Below are positions 36,155 to 43,950 of a stretch of DNA of 64,000 bases, piece after piece; positions within the stretch are counted from its first letter, which is position 1, and the number at the start of each line of letters is the position of its first letter. The stretch is taken from NCBI GenBank assembly GCA_964537685.1, contig CAZICM010000035.1, forward strand, positions 38,253 to 102,252, given 5' to 3'. Under the pieces are notes generated by a model that saw nothing but the letters and a program-made list of their open reading frames with translations, did not search any database and had not been told where the DNA came from. Source of the stretch: CAZICM01 sp964537685 (GTDB lineage: Bacteria > Myxococcota_A > Polyangia > Polyangiales > Polyangiaceae). Made by a program: the position numbers and the translations under genes.

Positions 36155-37476
36155 AGCGGGCGGTGATCACCGGAGCAGGTGCGGTCTCGGCCTTTGGAGT
36201 TGGCCTTCCCGCGCTATGGCAGGGGCTCGCCGAGGGCAAAAGCGCCATCGGACCGGTTCAATCCTTTGATGTGTCTTCATTTCCGGTCAAGGTAGCCGGC
36301 GAAGTGCCTGTCGTTTCAATTCAACCGGATTGGCTCGAAAGTCATCTTCAAAAAGCAGCAAAAGCGGTTTGGCTTCAGCGCATTTCGCGCATGATTCTCG
36401 ATTGGAGCGAAAAAGGCATGCTCCGCGATCGCAAAATATCCTTTGCGCTGCTCGCCGCGATTGAAGCTTGTTATCACGCCGCCATCGAGATCGGCGAAAC
36501 GGGTGACACGCGCAATGCATTGATCAGCATTGCGGTTGGATTGGAAGCCGGCTTCCTCGACGATTTAGCTGCTATTTTCCGGCCTGAAATCGGCTTTGAT
36601 TGGGAGGCCGAGCGGCATTTGGCCTCGCCCAGCGTGCGCCTGCGTTCACCGGTCGATTTGCCCGCCCAATGCGTCAAATACGCTTTGGGATCGCAGAAGC
36701 CTTTGATTATCGAGGTTTCTGCCTGCGCCGCCGGTGCCCTCTCGCTGATACGCGCGGCGGCTTCAATTGAGCGGGGACTGGCTGATATCGCAATTGCCGG
36801 CGCCACCGATTCGATGGTCAATCCCATGGCGATGGGCGCGTTTTGGAAATTGGGAGCGCCTTCGCCGCGGCCTTCGCCCGACGCCTGCCGCCCCTTCGAT
36901 CGGCGCCGCGATGGCCTTGTCATCGGCGAGGGCGCCGCGATGTTTGTTGTTGAATCCGAAGAGCGCGCGCTTGCCCGCAAGGCGCCTATTCTCGCCCGAA
37001 TTGCGGGCTATGGCAGCACGCAAGACGCCTATCGCGCGACCGCGCCGCTTCCCGACGGGCGCCGCGCCGGAATCGCAATTCAAAAAGCCCTGTCCCGCTC
37101 GGGCTTATCGCTTTCGTCGATCGGCTATATCAATGCTCACGGAACTGGCACGCCGCTCAACGATCCGGCTGAAATAAAAGCCATTCGGGCAGCCTTCGGC
37201 GAACAGGCCGAATCCATTCCCACAAGTTCCATCAAAGGCGCCATCGGGCATTTAATGGCCGCCTCGGGAGCGATTGAAATCGCGGCCAGCCTCCTCGCGT
37301 TCCACCGGGGCATTGTGCCGGGAACCGCTCACCACCAAGAGCGCGATCCCGAGTGCGATCTCGATATTATCGGCGAGGCTCCAAGAAAATTAAATCCTAT
37401 CGCAATTTTGTCAAATTCTTTTGGATTTGGCGGTCAGAATGCGGCCATTGTATTGGAAAGGCATTCAATCCCATGA
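36151..37476 (+). CDS. Ketosynthase 2 (catalytic, FabF-like)
   Basis: 441 aa from the ATG at 36151. The N-terminus MKRAVITGAGAVSAFG is canonical for FabF. The catalytic residues are intact: Cys192 in VSACAAGA, His330 in NAHGTGT, Lys362 and His367 in SSIKGAIGHL. The C-terminus is NSFGFGGQNAAIVL. It should perform decarboxylative condensation with malonyl-ACP. It is flanked by two degenerate ketosynthases and joined to both by ATGA overlaps, so stoichiometric production is likely. It differs considerably from ketosynthase 1, which argues for an old pair rather than a recent tandem copy. Confidence 0.9.
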   Translation: MKRAVITGAGAVSAFGVGLPALWQGLAEGKSAIGPVQSFDVSSFPVKVAGEVPVVSIQPDWLESHLQKAAKAVWLQRISRMILDWSEKGMLRDRKISFALLAAIEACYHAAIEIGETGDTRNALISIAVGLEAGFLDDLAAIFRPEIGFDWEAERHLASPSVRLRSPVDLPAQCVKYALGSQKPLIIEVSACAAGALSLIRAAASIERGLADIAIAGATDSMVNPMAMGAFWKLGAPSPRPSPDACRPFDRRRDGLVIGEGAAMFVVESEERALARKAPILARIAGYGSTQDAYRATAPLPDGRRAGIAIQKALSRSGLSLSSIGYINAHGTGTPLNDPAEIKAIRAAFGEQAESIPTSSIKGAIGHLMAASGAIEIAASLLAFHRGIVPGTAHHQERDPECDLDIIGEAPRKLNPIAILSNSFGFGGQNAAIVLERHSIP

Positions 37477-38690
37477 AAATGCAAGCCGCGCTTACAGGCT
37501 GGGCATTTCGCTCGCCCATGGGCAATACACTGGACACGCTGATCGCGCGCATGCTCGCGGGGGAGACGGCATTCCGCGGTACGCACCGATTTCCGCTGGA
37601 CACCTATGCTTGTTCATATGTGGCCTCGATTGACGGCGAACCCGCGCGTTCGGCGCACCGGCGCTTTCTTCGCAGGCTTGCTCTGTTTGCCTACGAAACC
37701 GCGCGGGAGGCTTTTGAAAATGCTGGGCATCATCGAAATGATCTTCAAATCGATGAAAATGGAGGACGCCGCACGGGTGAGCGCCTGGGTTTATTCATGG
37801 CGAATGGAGGATTGAGAGCCGATTGGGATGAATTGATGCCTGCGTTATGCAATCAATCGCCTGATGGCCAATTTTCATGGGAGCGCGGTTTTAGAGGTCT
37901 GCATCCATTTTGGATGCTCCGCTATTTATCGAACAACGTTCACGCCGTGGTGGCCGCCGAACTTTCGGCCAAGGGAGAGGGCTTCTGTTTTGGAGGAGCC
38001 AACGCCGGGGCCCAGGCGATTGCATCAGCAATTCAATCCATTTGTTGCAATTGTATTGATGTGGCTTTGGTGACGGCTTACGATTCCCTGATAGAGCCTG
38101 AACTGCTGCTCGATTTAGGTGTGCGCGGGGAATTATTTTGCGGATCCCCCGAAGACCTTCGCCCTCCCTACGATACGGGAGCCAAAGGTTTTGTGCCGGG
38201 CGAAGCAGCTTGTACGCTGGTGCTCGAAAGCCTTGAAAATGCGGGACGCCGAACGCTTGCCCGCCTCAGCGCCGCGCACACGACAGAAGGATTCAGTCAC
38301 GAACCCTCGGAGCAAGCTCTGCGGCGGACCATTTTGATGGTATTGGACGGCGATTGCATTATAGATGGCGCGGGCCGGGCCAGACCCGCGCTGGACGGTG
38401 AAGAAATTCAAGCCTGCTCGGAGCTGCTCGCACCGGATGCCAAACTCTTTTCAAGCTCGGCCTATTGGGGCCGGCTGGGCGCCGCGACCTCGTGTATGCA
38501 AACCGTTCTTCTCAGCGCATTGTTAAAGCGGGGCGTGCTCCCTGGATTGCCGGGATTATTCAATGCCTGCAATACCCGCGAACATCTTGATATTCTCAAA
38601 GAAAACAGCTCTATTGGCTGCCGCTCGGCCCTTGCGCTGAGCATCGGCGCTCCAGGAGCCATCGGTGCCGTGCGTGTCGAAGTGGATTAA
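37473..38690 (+). CDS. Degenerate ketosynthase 2, chain-length-factor-like
   Basis: 405 aa from the ATG at 37473, overlapping the ketosynthase 2 stop. The fold is recognisable (LTGWAFRSPMGNTLDTL, LALFAYETAREAFENAG, GAKGFVPGEAACTLVLE). At the nucleophile position it reads GGANAGAQ instead of xACxxG; the His loop reads IIDGAGRARP; the Lys/His loop reads SSAYWGRLGAA. All three catalytic positions are therefore lost. It is most likely the non-catalytic partner of ketosynthase 2. It could also be structural or a priming factor. The FabG-like gene follows after an 11-bp gap. Confidence 0.8.
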   Translation: MKMQAALTGWAFRSPMGNTLDTLIARMLAGETAFRGTHRFPLDTYACSYVASIDGEPARSAHRRFLRRLALFAYETAREAFENAGHHRNDLQIDENGGRRTGERLGLFMANGGLRADWDELMPALCNQSPDGQFSWERGFRGLHPFWMLRYLSNNVHAVVAAELSAKGEGFCFGGANAGAQAIASAIQSICCNCIDVALVTAYDSLIEPELLLDLGVRGELFCGSPEDLRPPYDTGAKGFVPGEAACTLVLESLENAGRRTLARLSAAHTTEGFSHEPSEQALRRTILMVLDGDCIIDGAGRARPALDGEEIQACSELLAPDAKLFSSSAYWGRLGAATSCMQTVLLSALLKRGVLPGLPGLFNACNTREHLDILKENSSIGCRSALALSIGAPGAIGAVRVEVD

Positions 38691-38701
38691 ATTCGACCAT
38701 A

Positions 38702-39478
38702 ATGAATATAAATCTCATGGTATTTGATCCGAAAAAGCAATCTCAAGGGATTGCCCTAGTGACCGGCGCGTCGCGCGGAATTGGAAGGGCAACAGCGATT
38801 GAGCTTGCCGCGCGCGGCTACGGAGTCGCCGTGAATTTTCACAAGGACGAAGAAGGTGCCCGCGAAACCGTGCGTATCATCGGCGAGGCGGGAGGCTTTG
38901 CCTTCGAGGCGCGGGCAGACGTGAGCAATCCCGAAGATGTCAGCGCGATGATGCGTTCCATCGATGTGCGCGGTTTGGTATTAAACGTATTGGTCTGCAA
39001 TGCGGGCATTACACGAGACACGCTGCTTGGCGCGAGCGAGGCGGCCGATTTTGAAGCGCTGCTTCAAGTCAATTTTATGGGCGCCGTGCATTGTATCCGG
39101 GAAGCGAGCCGCCGAATGATTTCCCGGAGAAGAGGCTCGATTGTAAACATTTCGTCCGTCGCGGCCCAGAAACCTGGCCGGGGCCAGAGCAATTACGCCG
39201 CGTCGAAAGGCGCGCTCGAATCCTTGACCAAGGCTTTGGCTGTAGAGCTTTCGCCCCGGAATATCCGTGTAAATGCGGTGGCGCCCGGTGTGATTGAAAC
39301 TGCGATGACGGAAGAGCTGCGCAAGGTGGCGCCCGAAGAAATCAACCGCAGGATACTCATGCGAAGGCCGGGCAAATGCGAAGAAGTCGCGAAGGTGATC
39401 GCTTTCCTTTGCAGTGATGACGCAAGCTATGTAACAGGGCAGATATGGTGCGTGGACGGGGGTTTTAAGCTCGAATGA
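38702..39478 (+). CDS. FabG-like 3-oxoacyl-ACP reductase
   Basis: 258 aa from the ATG at 38702; an ATG at 38717 would remove five residues. It has TGASRGIGRATAIELAARG for NADP binding, CNAG, the Ser region NISSVAA, YAASK with Tyr/Lys, and the C-terminal YVTGQIWCVDGG of FabG proteins. It reduces 3-oxoacyl-ACP to 3-hydroxyacyl-ACP, supplying substrate for the dehydratase at 33316. It is co-operonic with the ketosynthases, and its stop overlaps the next start (ATGA at 39475). Confidence 0.92.
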   Translation: MNINLMVFDPKKQSQGIALVTGASRGIGRATAIELAARGYGVAVNFHKDEEGARETVRIIGEAGGFAFEARADVSNPEDVSAMMRSIDVRGLVLNVLVCNAGITRDTLLGASEAADFEALLQVNFMGAVHCIREASRRMISRRRGSIVNISSVAAQKPGRGQSNYAASKGALESLTKALAVELSPRNIRVNAVAPGVIETAMTEELRKVAPEEINRRILMRRPGKCEEVAKVIAFLCSDDASYVTGQIWCVDGGFKLE

Positions 39479-40134
39479 TTAGCGGCGACGAAGCGCTTTT
39501 GTTATTGAAGAGCCGGCGCAGCGTGCGGCAATTTAGCGGCCGGCCAATTGAAAAAGCCTTGCTTTTGCGATTGATTGAAGCTGCGACCACGGCGCCCTCC
39601 AGCACCAATCGACAGCCCTGGCGTTTCGCTGTTGTCACCCGCGCGGCATTAAAAAAACAATTGGTCGATGCAGTGCGAGAAAAAACCGAGGCGATGAAAG
39701 CTATTATTCAAAATAGTCATCATGCCGATGAATTTGGTACCTACGGCGATTTCTTTTATGAGCCGCTGGAGAGTGCTGCGGCCATTATTGTGCCTCAGTA
39801 CCGCGAATATCCCGATGCGATTGCCTATTTGCTTGAATTGGGAGGGAGTTCGCCCAATTCGTTCGTTACGCCTGCGGCCATGCGCCCCGAACAATGCTCG
39901 GCGAGCGCGGCGGTGATGGCGCTTCTTTTACAGGCGCGCGCGGAAGGACTGGGTGCCTGCTGGATGGCCGGGCCCACTGTTGCCATGAATTCCATTCATA
40001 CATTGCTCCGAATACAATCACCGTGGTCGATGCTTGGAGCGGTCGCGCTCGGATACCCGCTCGAAGAGCAAAAGGCTTCTCCAGGGCGCAAATCTGTGGA
40101 TAAGGTCGCCACATTTTTTGATGATGAGTCATAG
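39475..40134 (+). CDS. Nitroreductase-family FMN oxidoreductase
   Basis: 219 aa. The N-terminal KSRRSVRQFSGRPI and APSSTNRQPWRF are the FMN-binding signatures of the nitroreductase superfamily. The C-terminal GLGACWMAGPT and LLGAVALGYP-like segment (SMLGAVALGYPLEEQ) completes the fold. In biosynthetic clusters this family includes FMN-dependent dehydrogenases, ene reductases and flavin-cleaving enzymes. Here it may act as an oxidase or a reductase on the ACP-bound chain, perhaps in place of a missing enoyl reductase, but this is inference. It starts in an ATGA overlap with the reductase gene and precedes the ACP by 29 bp. Confidence 0.87.
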   Translation: MISGDEALLLLKSRRSVRQFSGRPIEKALLLRLIEAATTAPSSTNRQPWRFAVVTRAALKKQLVDAVREKTEAMKAIIQNSHHADEFGTYGDFFYEPLESAAAIIVPQYREYPDAIAYLLELGGSSPNSFVTPAAMRPEQCSASAAVMALLLQARAEGLGACWMAGPTVAMNSIHTLLRIQSPWSMLGAVALGYPLEEQKASPGRKSVDKVATFFDDES

Positions 40135-40163
40135 GCTGAATTAAAGCCCAGGGGAGACGCTGA

Positions 40164-40568
40164 ATGAGTGCTGCAATTGCCGACAAAGATGTGCCTTCCA
40201 TTGTGTGTGAAGTCATTAAGGAGGCACTGGGCCGGGATATCGAGGTGAGCCCCTCGTCCAATCTCATGGAAGATTTAGGGGCCGAATCTTTAGATTTCCT
40301 CGATATTGTTTTTAAACTCGAGCAAACCTTTGGCATTCAAATTACCCGCGGCGAAATGGAGCGCGCGGCGCGGGGAAATATGAGCGAAGAGGAGTTTGCG
40401 CCGGGCGGCGTGATTTCCGAGGCAGGGCTTTCCCGCCTCCGCGAATTGATGCCCGAATCCGCTCACCGCATCAAACCGGGATTAAGGCCGGTGCAAATTC
40501 TCAGCTTATTTTCCGCCCAAACATTTATTCATATTGTCAATGCAAAAAGAAGCGCGGGTGGCGCATGA
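40164..40568 (+). CDS. Acyl carrier protein with C-terminal extension
   Basis: 134 aa, longer than the usual ~80. Residues 10-80 form an ACP fold with the 4'-phosphopantetheine site DLGAESLDFLDIVFKLE; Ser42 is the attachment Ser, and the canonical DSL reads ESL. The C-terminal ~50 residues (LMPESAHRIKPGLRPVQILSL onwards) are an extension of unknown role, possibly a docking element. It is the only carrier protein in the operon, so all chain-building steps probably use it. Its stop overlaps the aminotransferase start (ATGA). No phosphopantetheinyl transferase is seen in this window. Confidence 0.9.
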   Translation: MSAAIADKDVPSIVCEVIKEALGRDIEVSPSSNLMEDLGAESLDFLDIVFKLEQTFGIQITRGEMERAARGNMSEEEFAPGGVISEAGLSRLRELMPESAHRIKPGLRPVQILSLFSAQTFIHIVNAKRSAGGA

Positions 40569-41947
40569 ATCAAATTCGCACGCTTATTCAGTCAGCGCTG
40601 TCCCGGCGCCCCGATGAATTGTCGGCGCTGCATGCCGAACATATCAATCCCACATTTATTGAAGCATTAGGATTGCTTGGTTATGGGAGGGATTTCGTTC
40701 GTGGTGAAGGACATTATTTATGGGATGCAAAGGGAAATCGCTACTTAGATTTTCTATCGGGTTATGGATCGGTTCCGCTCGGCCACAATCATCCCGAGGT
40801 TCTGGAAGCGATAGACGAGGCCATGAAGGCCAAAGCGCCTAATTTTCTTCAAATTGCTCCCCAAGCCTTAGCAGTTGCCCTCGCCCAGCGCCTCGGCCGT
40901 ATGGCGCCCGGCGATTTAAGCATTTCTTATTTTATGTCGAGCGGCTCCGAGGCGGTGGAAGGCGCATTGAAATTGGCGCGCGCGGCCACGGGGCGCCCCC
41001 GTTTTGTATTTGCCGAAAAGGGTTATCATGGCACGACGCTTGGAGCGCTGAGCGTGACGGGAGGTAAGCGGGCCAGGGCGCCGTTTGAACCGCTATTGCC
41101 GGGTTGCGCCGAGGTTCCCTGGGGCAGCGCCGATGCCATCGAGGCCCAGCTTCGCAAGCGCGATGTGGCCGCGGTAATTTTAGAACCAATGCAGGCCGAA
41201 GGCGGGATGCGTCCTCCGCCGCATGGCTATCTAAAAGAGGTGTCAAAACTCTGCCAGCGCTATGGCAGCGTGTTTATTTTGGACGAAATTCAAACGGGTT
41301 TGGGCCGCACAGGACGCATGTTTGCGTGCGAGGACGAAGGCGTCATTCCAGATGTATTGGTTCTGGGAAAAGGGCTTTCAGGTGGGCTTATTCCAATTTC
41401 ATCGTATACAACAACAAAACGATTATGGAAAAAAGCCTATGATTCTCTCGATCGTTATGATGCGCATTGTTCAACCTACACGGGCGGGACATTGGCCTGC
41501 GCGGCCGCGCTCGCGACGCTTGAAATCCTAGAGCGCGACCGAATTTGCGCGCGTGTAAAAAGCCTGGGCGAGGTATTGGGCCAAAATCTAAAGAATGCCG
41601 CGGCCACACATCCATTGGTAAAAGAAATACGGGGGCGCGGCTTTTTGTGGGGAATTGAATTTAGGGCTCCAGGTGCGGCCGAAGGCGTCGGAGCCGATTT
41701 AATCGGTGGATGGACTTCGCTCGGCCTATTGGAAAGAAATATCATCGCCCAAGTCGCGGGGCACGCGCCTTCCGTATTGCGAGCCGAACCCCCGCTTACG
41801 ATCGGCGAAAGTGAGATTGTCAGTTTCGCCAATGCCCTAAAAGACATGCTTGCCAGCCACGCGCCCGATGTGGTGTCCTCATTGACGAATTCCGTCGCGA
41901 AGATCGTAAAGACACGCATTGGCCGTGTCCTGGGAGGCCGTGTATGA
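40565..41947 (+). CDS. Class III PLP aminotransferase
   Basis: 460 aa. A fold-type I class III aminotransferase (ornithine/GABA/adenosylmethionine type): YLDFLSGYGSVPLGHNHPEV, SGSEAVEGALKLARAATG, YHGTTLGALSVTG, ILDEIQTGLGRTGRMFA and PLP Lys269 in VLGKGLSGGLIPI. Family members transaminate omega-amines or ketones and aldehydes. Coupling to the ACP by an ATGA overlap suggests amination of the acyl product or of an aldehyde made from it. No reductive-release gene is obvious, so the true acceptor is uncertain. It resembles the amine-forming step of tambjamine or prodiginine-type pathways only in broad logic. Confidence 0.9.
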   Translation: MNQIRTLIQSALSRRPDELSALHAEHINPTFIEALGLLGYGRDFVRGEGHYLWDAKGNRYLDFLSGYGSVPLGHNHPEVLEAIDEAMKAKAPNFLQIAPQALAVALAQRLGRMAPGDLSISYFMSSGSEAVEGALKLARAATGRPRFVFAEKGYHGTTLGALSVTGGKRARAPFEPLLPGCAEVPWGSADAIEAQLRKRDVAAVILEPMQAEGGMRPPPHGYLKEVSKLCQRYGSVFILDEIQTGLGRTGRMFACEDEGVIPDVLVLGKGLSGGLIPISSYTTTKRLWKKAYDSLDRYDAHCSTYTGGTLACAAALATLEILERDRICARVKSLGEVLGQNLKNAAATHPLVKEIRGRGFLWGIEFRAPGAAEGVGADLIGGWTSLGLLERNIIAQVAGHAPSVLRAEPPLTIGESEIVSFANALKDMLASHAPDVVSSLTNSVAKIVKTRIGRVLGGRV

Positions 41948-43020
41948 AGCGTCTGCAGATGGCTCAGGCAGCCGATTACGCTTATCGCGGTATGCGCCTG
42001 ATTCAGGGCTTTATGCTGGGGCGCCCGATTCACTGCATTGTGCAGATCTCCAACCGCTGCAATTTAACCTGTGGTTTTTGCTCGTTTTGGGAACGCCCAC
42101 TCCGGCGCGAAGACGAAATGACTGTCGCCGATATTGAGGTGATCAGCGCAAAACTCGCCGAGGCCGGATCGATGATCATTTCAATCGAAGGCGGCGAACC
42201 TCTCTTAAGAAACGATATTGTTGAGATTGTCCGGGCATTCTCTCGATATCATCATCCCATTTTATTCACCAATGGAGCGTGTGTCACCGAGAGCTTGGCG
42301 CGGAATCTGTGGGATGCCGGGCTATCGGAAATTGGCGTGTCCATCGATTACGCCGATCCTGCGCGCCACGACGAACACCGGGGCCAGGCGGGGACATTTG
42401 ATATTGCCCTCTCCGCTGTGGATCTGTTTCGGCAAACCGCACCTCATGGAGGGCGGCAGGTCACGTTAATGACTGTCGTTATGGACGACAATACGGATGA
42501 AATGGATGCTCTGCTTCAGCTTTCCGCATCCAAAGGGGTATCGCATCAGGTAACGCTGTTATCGGTCGACGGAGGCGGTCGCAGCTCGCGCGCAGGCAAA
42601 AAGCGCCCTCAGGCGGGAACGGGGGCCAAGCTCCTGGCGCTCAAACAGCGCTATCCTCATTTCATTACATTTAGCGGTTATCTCGAAGGGATTGATCCAT
42701 TCCTCATGGGCAACGCACCGCGGAGTTGCTCGGCGGGAATTCGATTTTTAAATATCGATCATCGGGGCGAAGTATCCCCTTGTATTGAAAAGCTCCATGC
42801 CAGTGTCGGCAATCTCAGGCGCGATCCCTGGCCGATTGTATTCGATCGGCTCTCGGCCTTGGCTGAAACCAAGCAATGCGCCGATTGCCACACCTCATGC
42901 AAGGGCTTCGTTGAAGAAATGAGCGGAATGCCCAAAACCCGCAGTTATAAGGAATTTTTTGGCAATTTCGCCTCGGCCTCGACGGTGAAGCCGGCGCCAA
43001 AACTCGCCGCAAAATCCTAG
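41944..43020 (+). CDS. Radical SAM enzyme with C-terminal auxiliary Cys cluster (SPASM/twitch-like)
   Basis: 358 aa, starting in an ATGA overlap. The 4Fe-4S motif is CNLTCGFC (Cys39, Cys43, Cys46), preceded by IHCIVQISNR. SAM-binding IEGGEPLLRND follows, then a partial barrel. Near the C-terminus CSAGIRFLNIDHRGEVSPC and CADCHTSCKGF provide the Cys residues of an auxiliary cluster of SPASM or twitch type. Such enzymes carry out peptide maturation, oxidation or C-C/C-X bond formation. The MoaA/HpnH-like core also fits lipid-modifying enzymes. No peptide substrate gene is visible, so an acyl or amine substrate from this operon is more likely. Confidence 0.87.
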   Translation: MKRLQMAQAADYAYRGMRLIQGFMLGRPIHCIVQISNRCNLTCGFCSFWERPLRREDEMTVADIEVISAKLAEAGSMIISIEGGEPLLRNDIVEIVRAFSRYHHPILFTNGACVTESLARNLWDAGLSEIGVSIDYADPARHDEHRGQAGTFDIALSAVDLFRQTAPHGGRQVTLMTVVMDDNTDEMDALLQLSASKGVSHQVTLLSVDGGGRSSRAGKKRPQAGTGAKLLALKQRYPHFITFSGYLEGIDPFLMGNAPRSCSAGIRFLNIDHRGEVSPCIEKLHASVGNLRRDPWPIVFDRLSALAETKQCADCHTSCKGFVEEMSGMPKTRSYKEFFGNFASASTVKPAPKLAAKS

Positions 43021-43038
43021 GCCGGAATTTTTTTGATT

Positions 43039-43950
43039 ATGCTTATCCGGGGAATCCTTCGCGCGGCATTATCCTTTGGCCTCTATCCAATGCTTACCGC
43101 GGGCGGTCTTGCGGGCGCTATTTTTATGCTTGAAGCCGGCGTTCCCCTCTCGCTCACCGTGGTGCTCGTTACCTTGCCCGCCGCCGTTCTCGTCTTTGCC
43201 TTTGAGTATTGGATGCCTTTCTACCCGGAATGGAAACACACTAAACATGATCGAATTGTAGATGTTTTACATACAATTGCGTCGAATGCCATGACAGAAG
43301 GCGTTCGCGTGGCTATGCTCGGGCCGCTTGTCGCTTTATCCGGATGGATTTCAAATCGTATAGGATTGGGTCTTTGGCCTAAAGATCTGCCGCTTTCGGC
43401 CGAGCTTTTGCTCGCATTTTTAATCGCGGAATTTGGTGGGTATTGGGGACATCGCCTATTGCATTCCAATTCGATATTATTCCGGCTACACGCCACGCAT
43501 CACAGCGCAACCAGGCTTTATTTTTTGGCCGGCGGCCGGACTCATGCGCTGGAGGCTCTGCTCGTAGCGCTGTTATCCATTGCGCCGCTCTTATTTTTAG
43601 GCGTTTCTGAACGCGTCCTGGGTTTGCTCGGCACGCTGGCGGGCATTCACTATATGCTTCAGCACAGCAATATCGATATCCGGATGGGAAAAATAGGGTG
43701 GCTCATCAACGGCCCCGAAATGCATCGGTGGCACCATTCCCGAAAGCTTGAGGAAGCCAATTCGAATTATGCGGGAATGCTATTGTTATGGGATTGGGTT
43801 TTCGGCAGTTTTTTCCGGCCTCCCGCGGCCAAGGCTCCTCCGAAGGATGTTGGGCTCTTTGGTCTTCCCCGATTTCCCGGTGATTTTATTGGGCAAATCG
43901 TCTCTCCATTCCGGCGCGCAATTTGGAAAGAGCCGGGCTCGTCAAATTGA
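43039..43950 (+). CDS. Fatty acid hydroxylase / sterol desaturase family membrane protein
   Basis: 303 aa from the ATG at 43039. It has several hydrophobic helices and the His clusters of the diiron hydroxylase superfamily: HRLLH (HxxxH), HATHH (HxxHH), a further HSN near LQHSN and HRWHH (HxxHH). Members insert oxygen or double bonds into lipids, sterols or carotenoids in the membrane using O2. It is the last gene of the rightward operon, 18 bp after the radical SAM gene. Hydroxylation of the acyl or amine product is the natural inference. The 3' end overlaps the convergent LCAT-like gene by 9 bp. Confidence 0.88.
   Translation: MLIRGILRAALSFGLYPMLTAGGLAGAIFMLEAGVPLSLTVVLVTLPAAVLVFAFEYWMPFYPEWKHTKHDRIVDVLHTIASNAMTEGVRVAMLGPLVALSGWISNRIGLGLWPKDLPLSAELLLAFLIAEFGGYWGHRLLHSNSILFRLHATHHSATRLYFLAGGRTHALEALLVALLSIAPLLFLGVSERVLGLLGTLAGIHYMLQHSNIDIRMGKIGWLINGPEMHRWHHSRKLEEANSNYAGMLLLWDWVFGSFFRPPAAKAPPKDVGLFGLPRFPGDFIGQIVSPFRRAIWKEPGSSN

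Noticed and set aside
41944..43020. RiPP maturation enzyme
   Set aside because: The C-terminal Cys cluster fits, but no precursor peptide, leader-binding domain or exporter is visible nearby.
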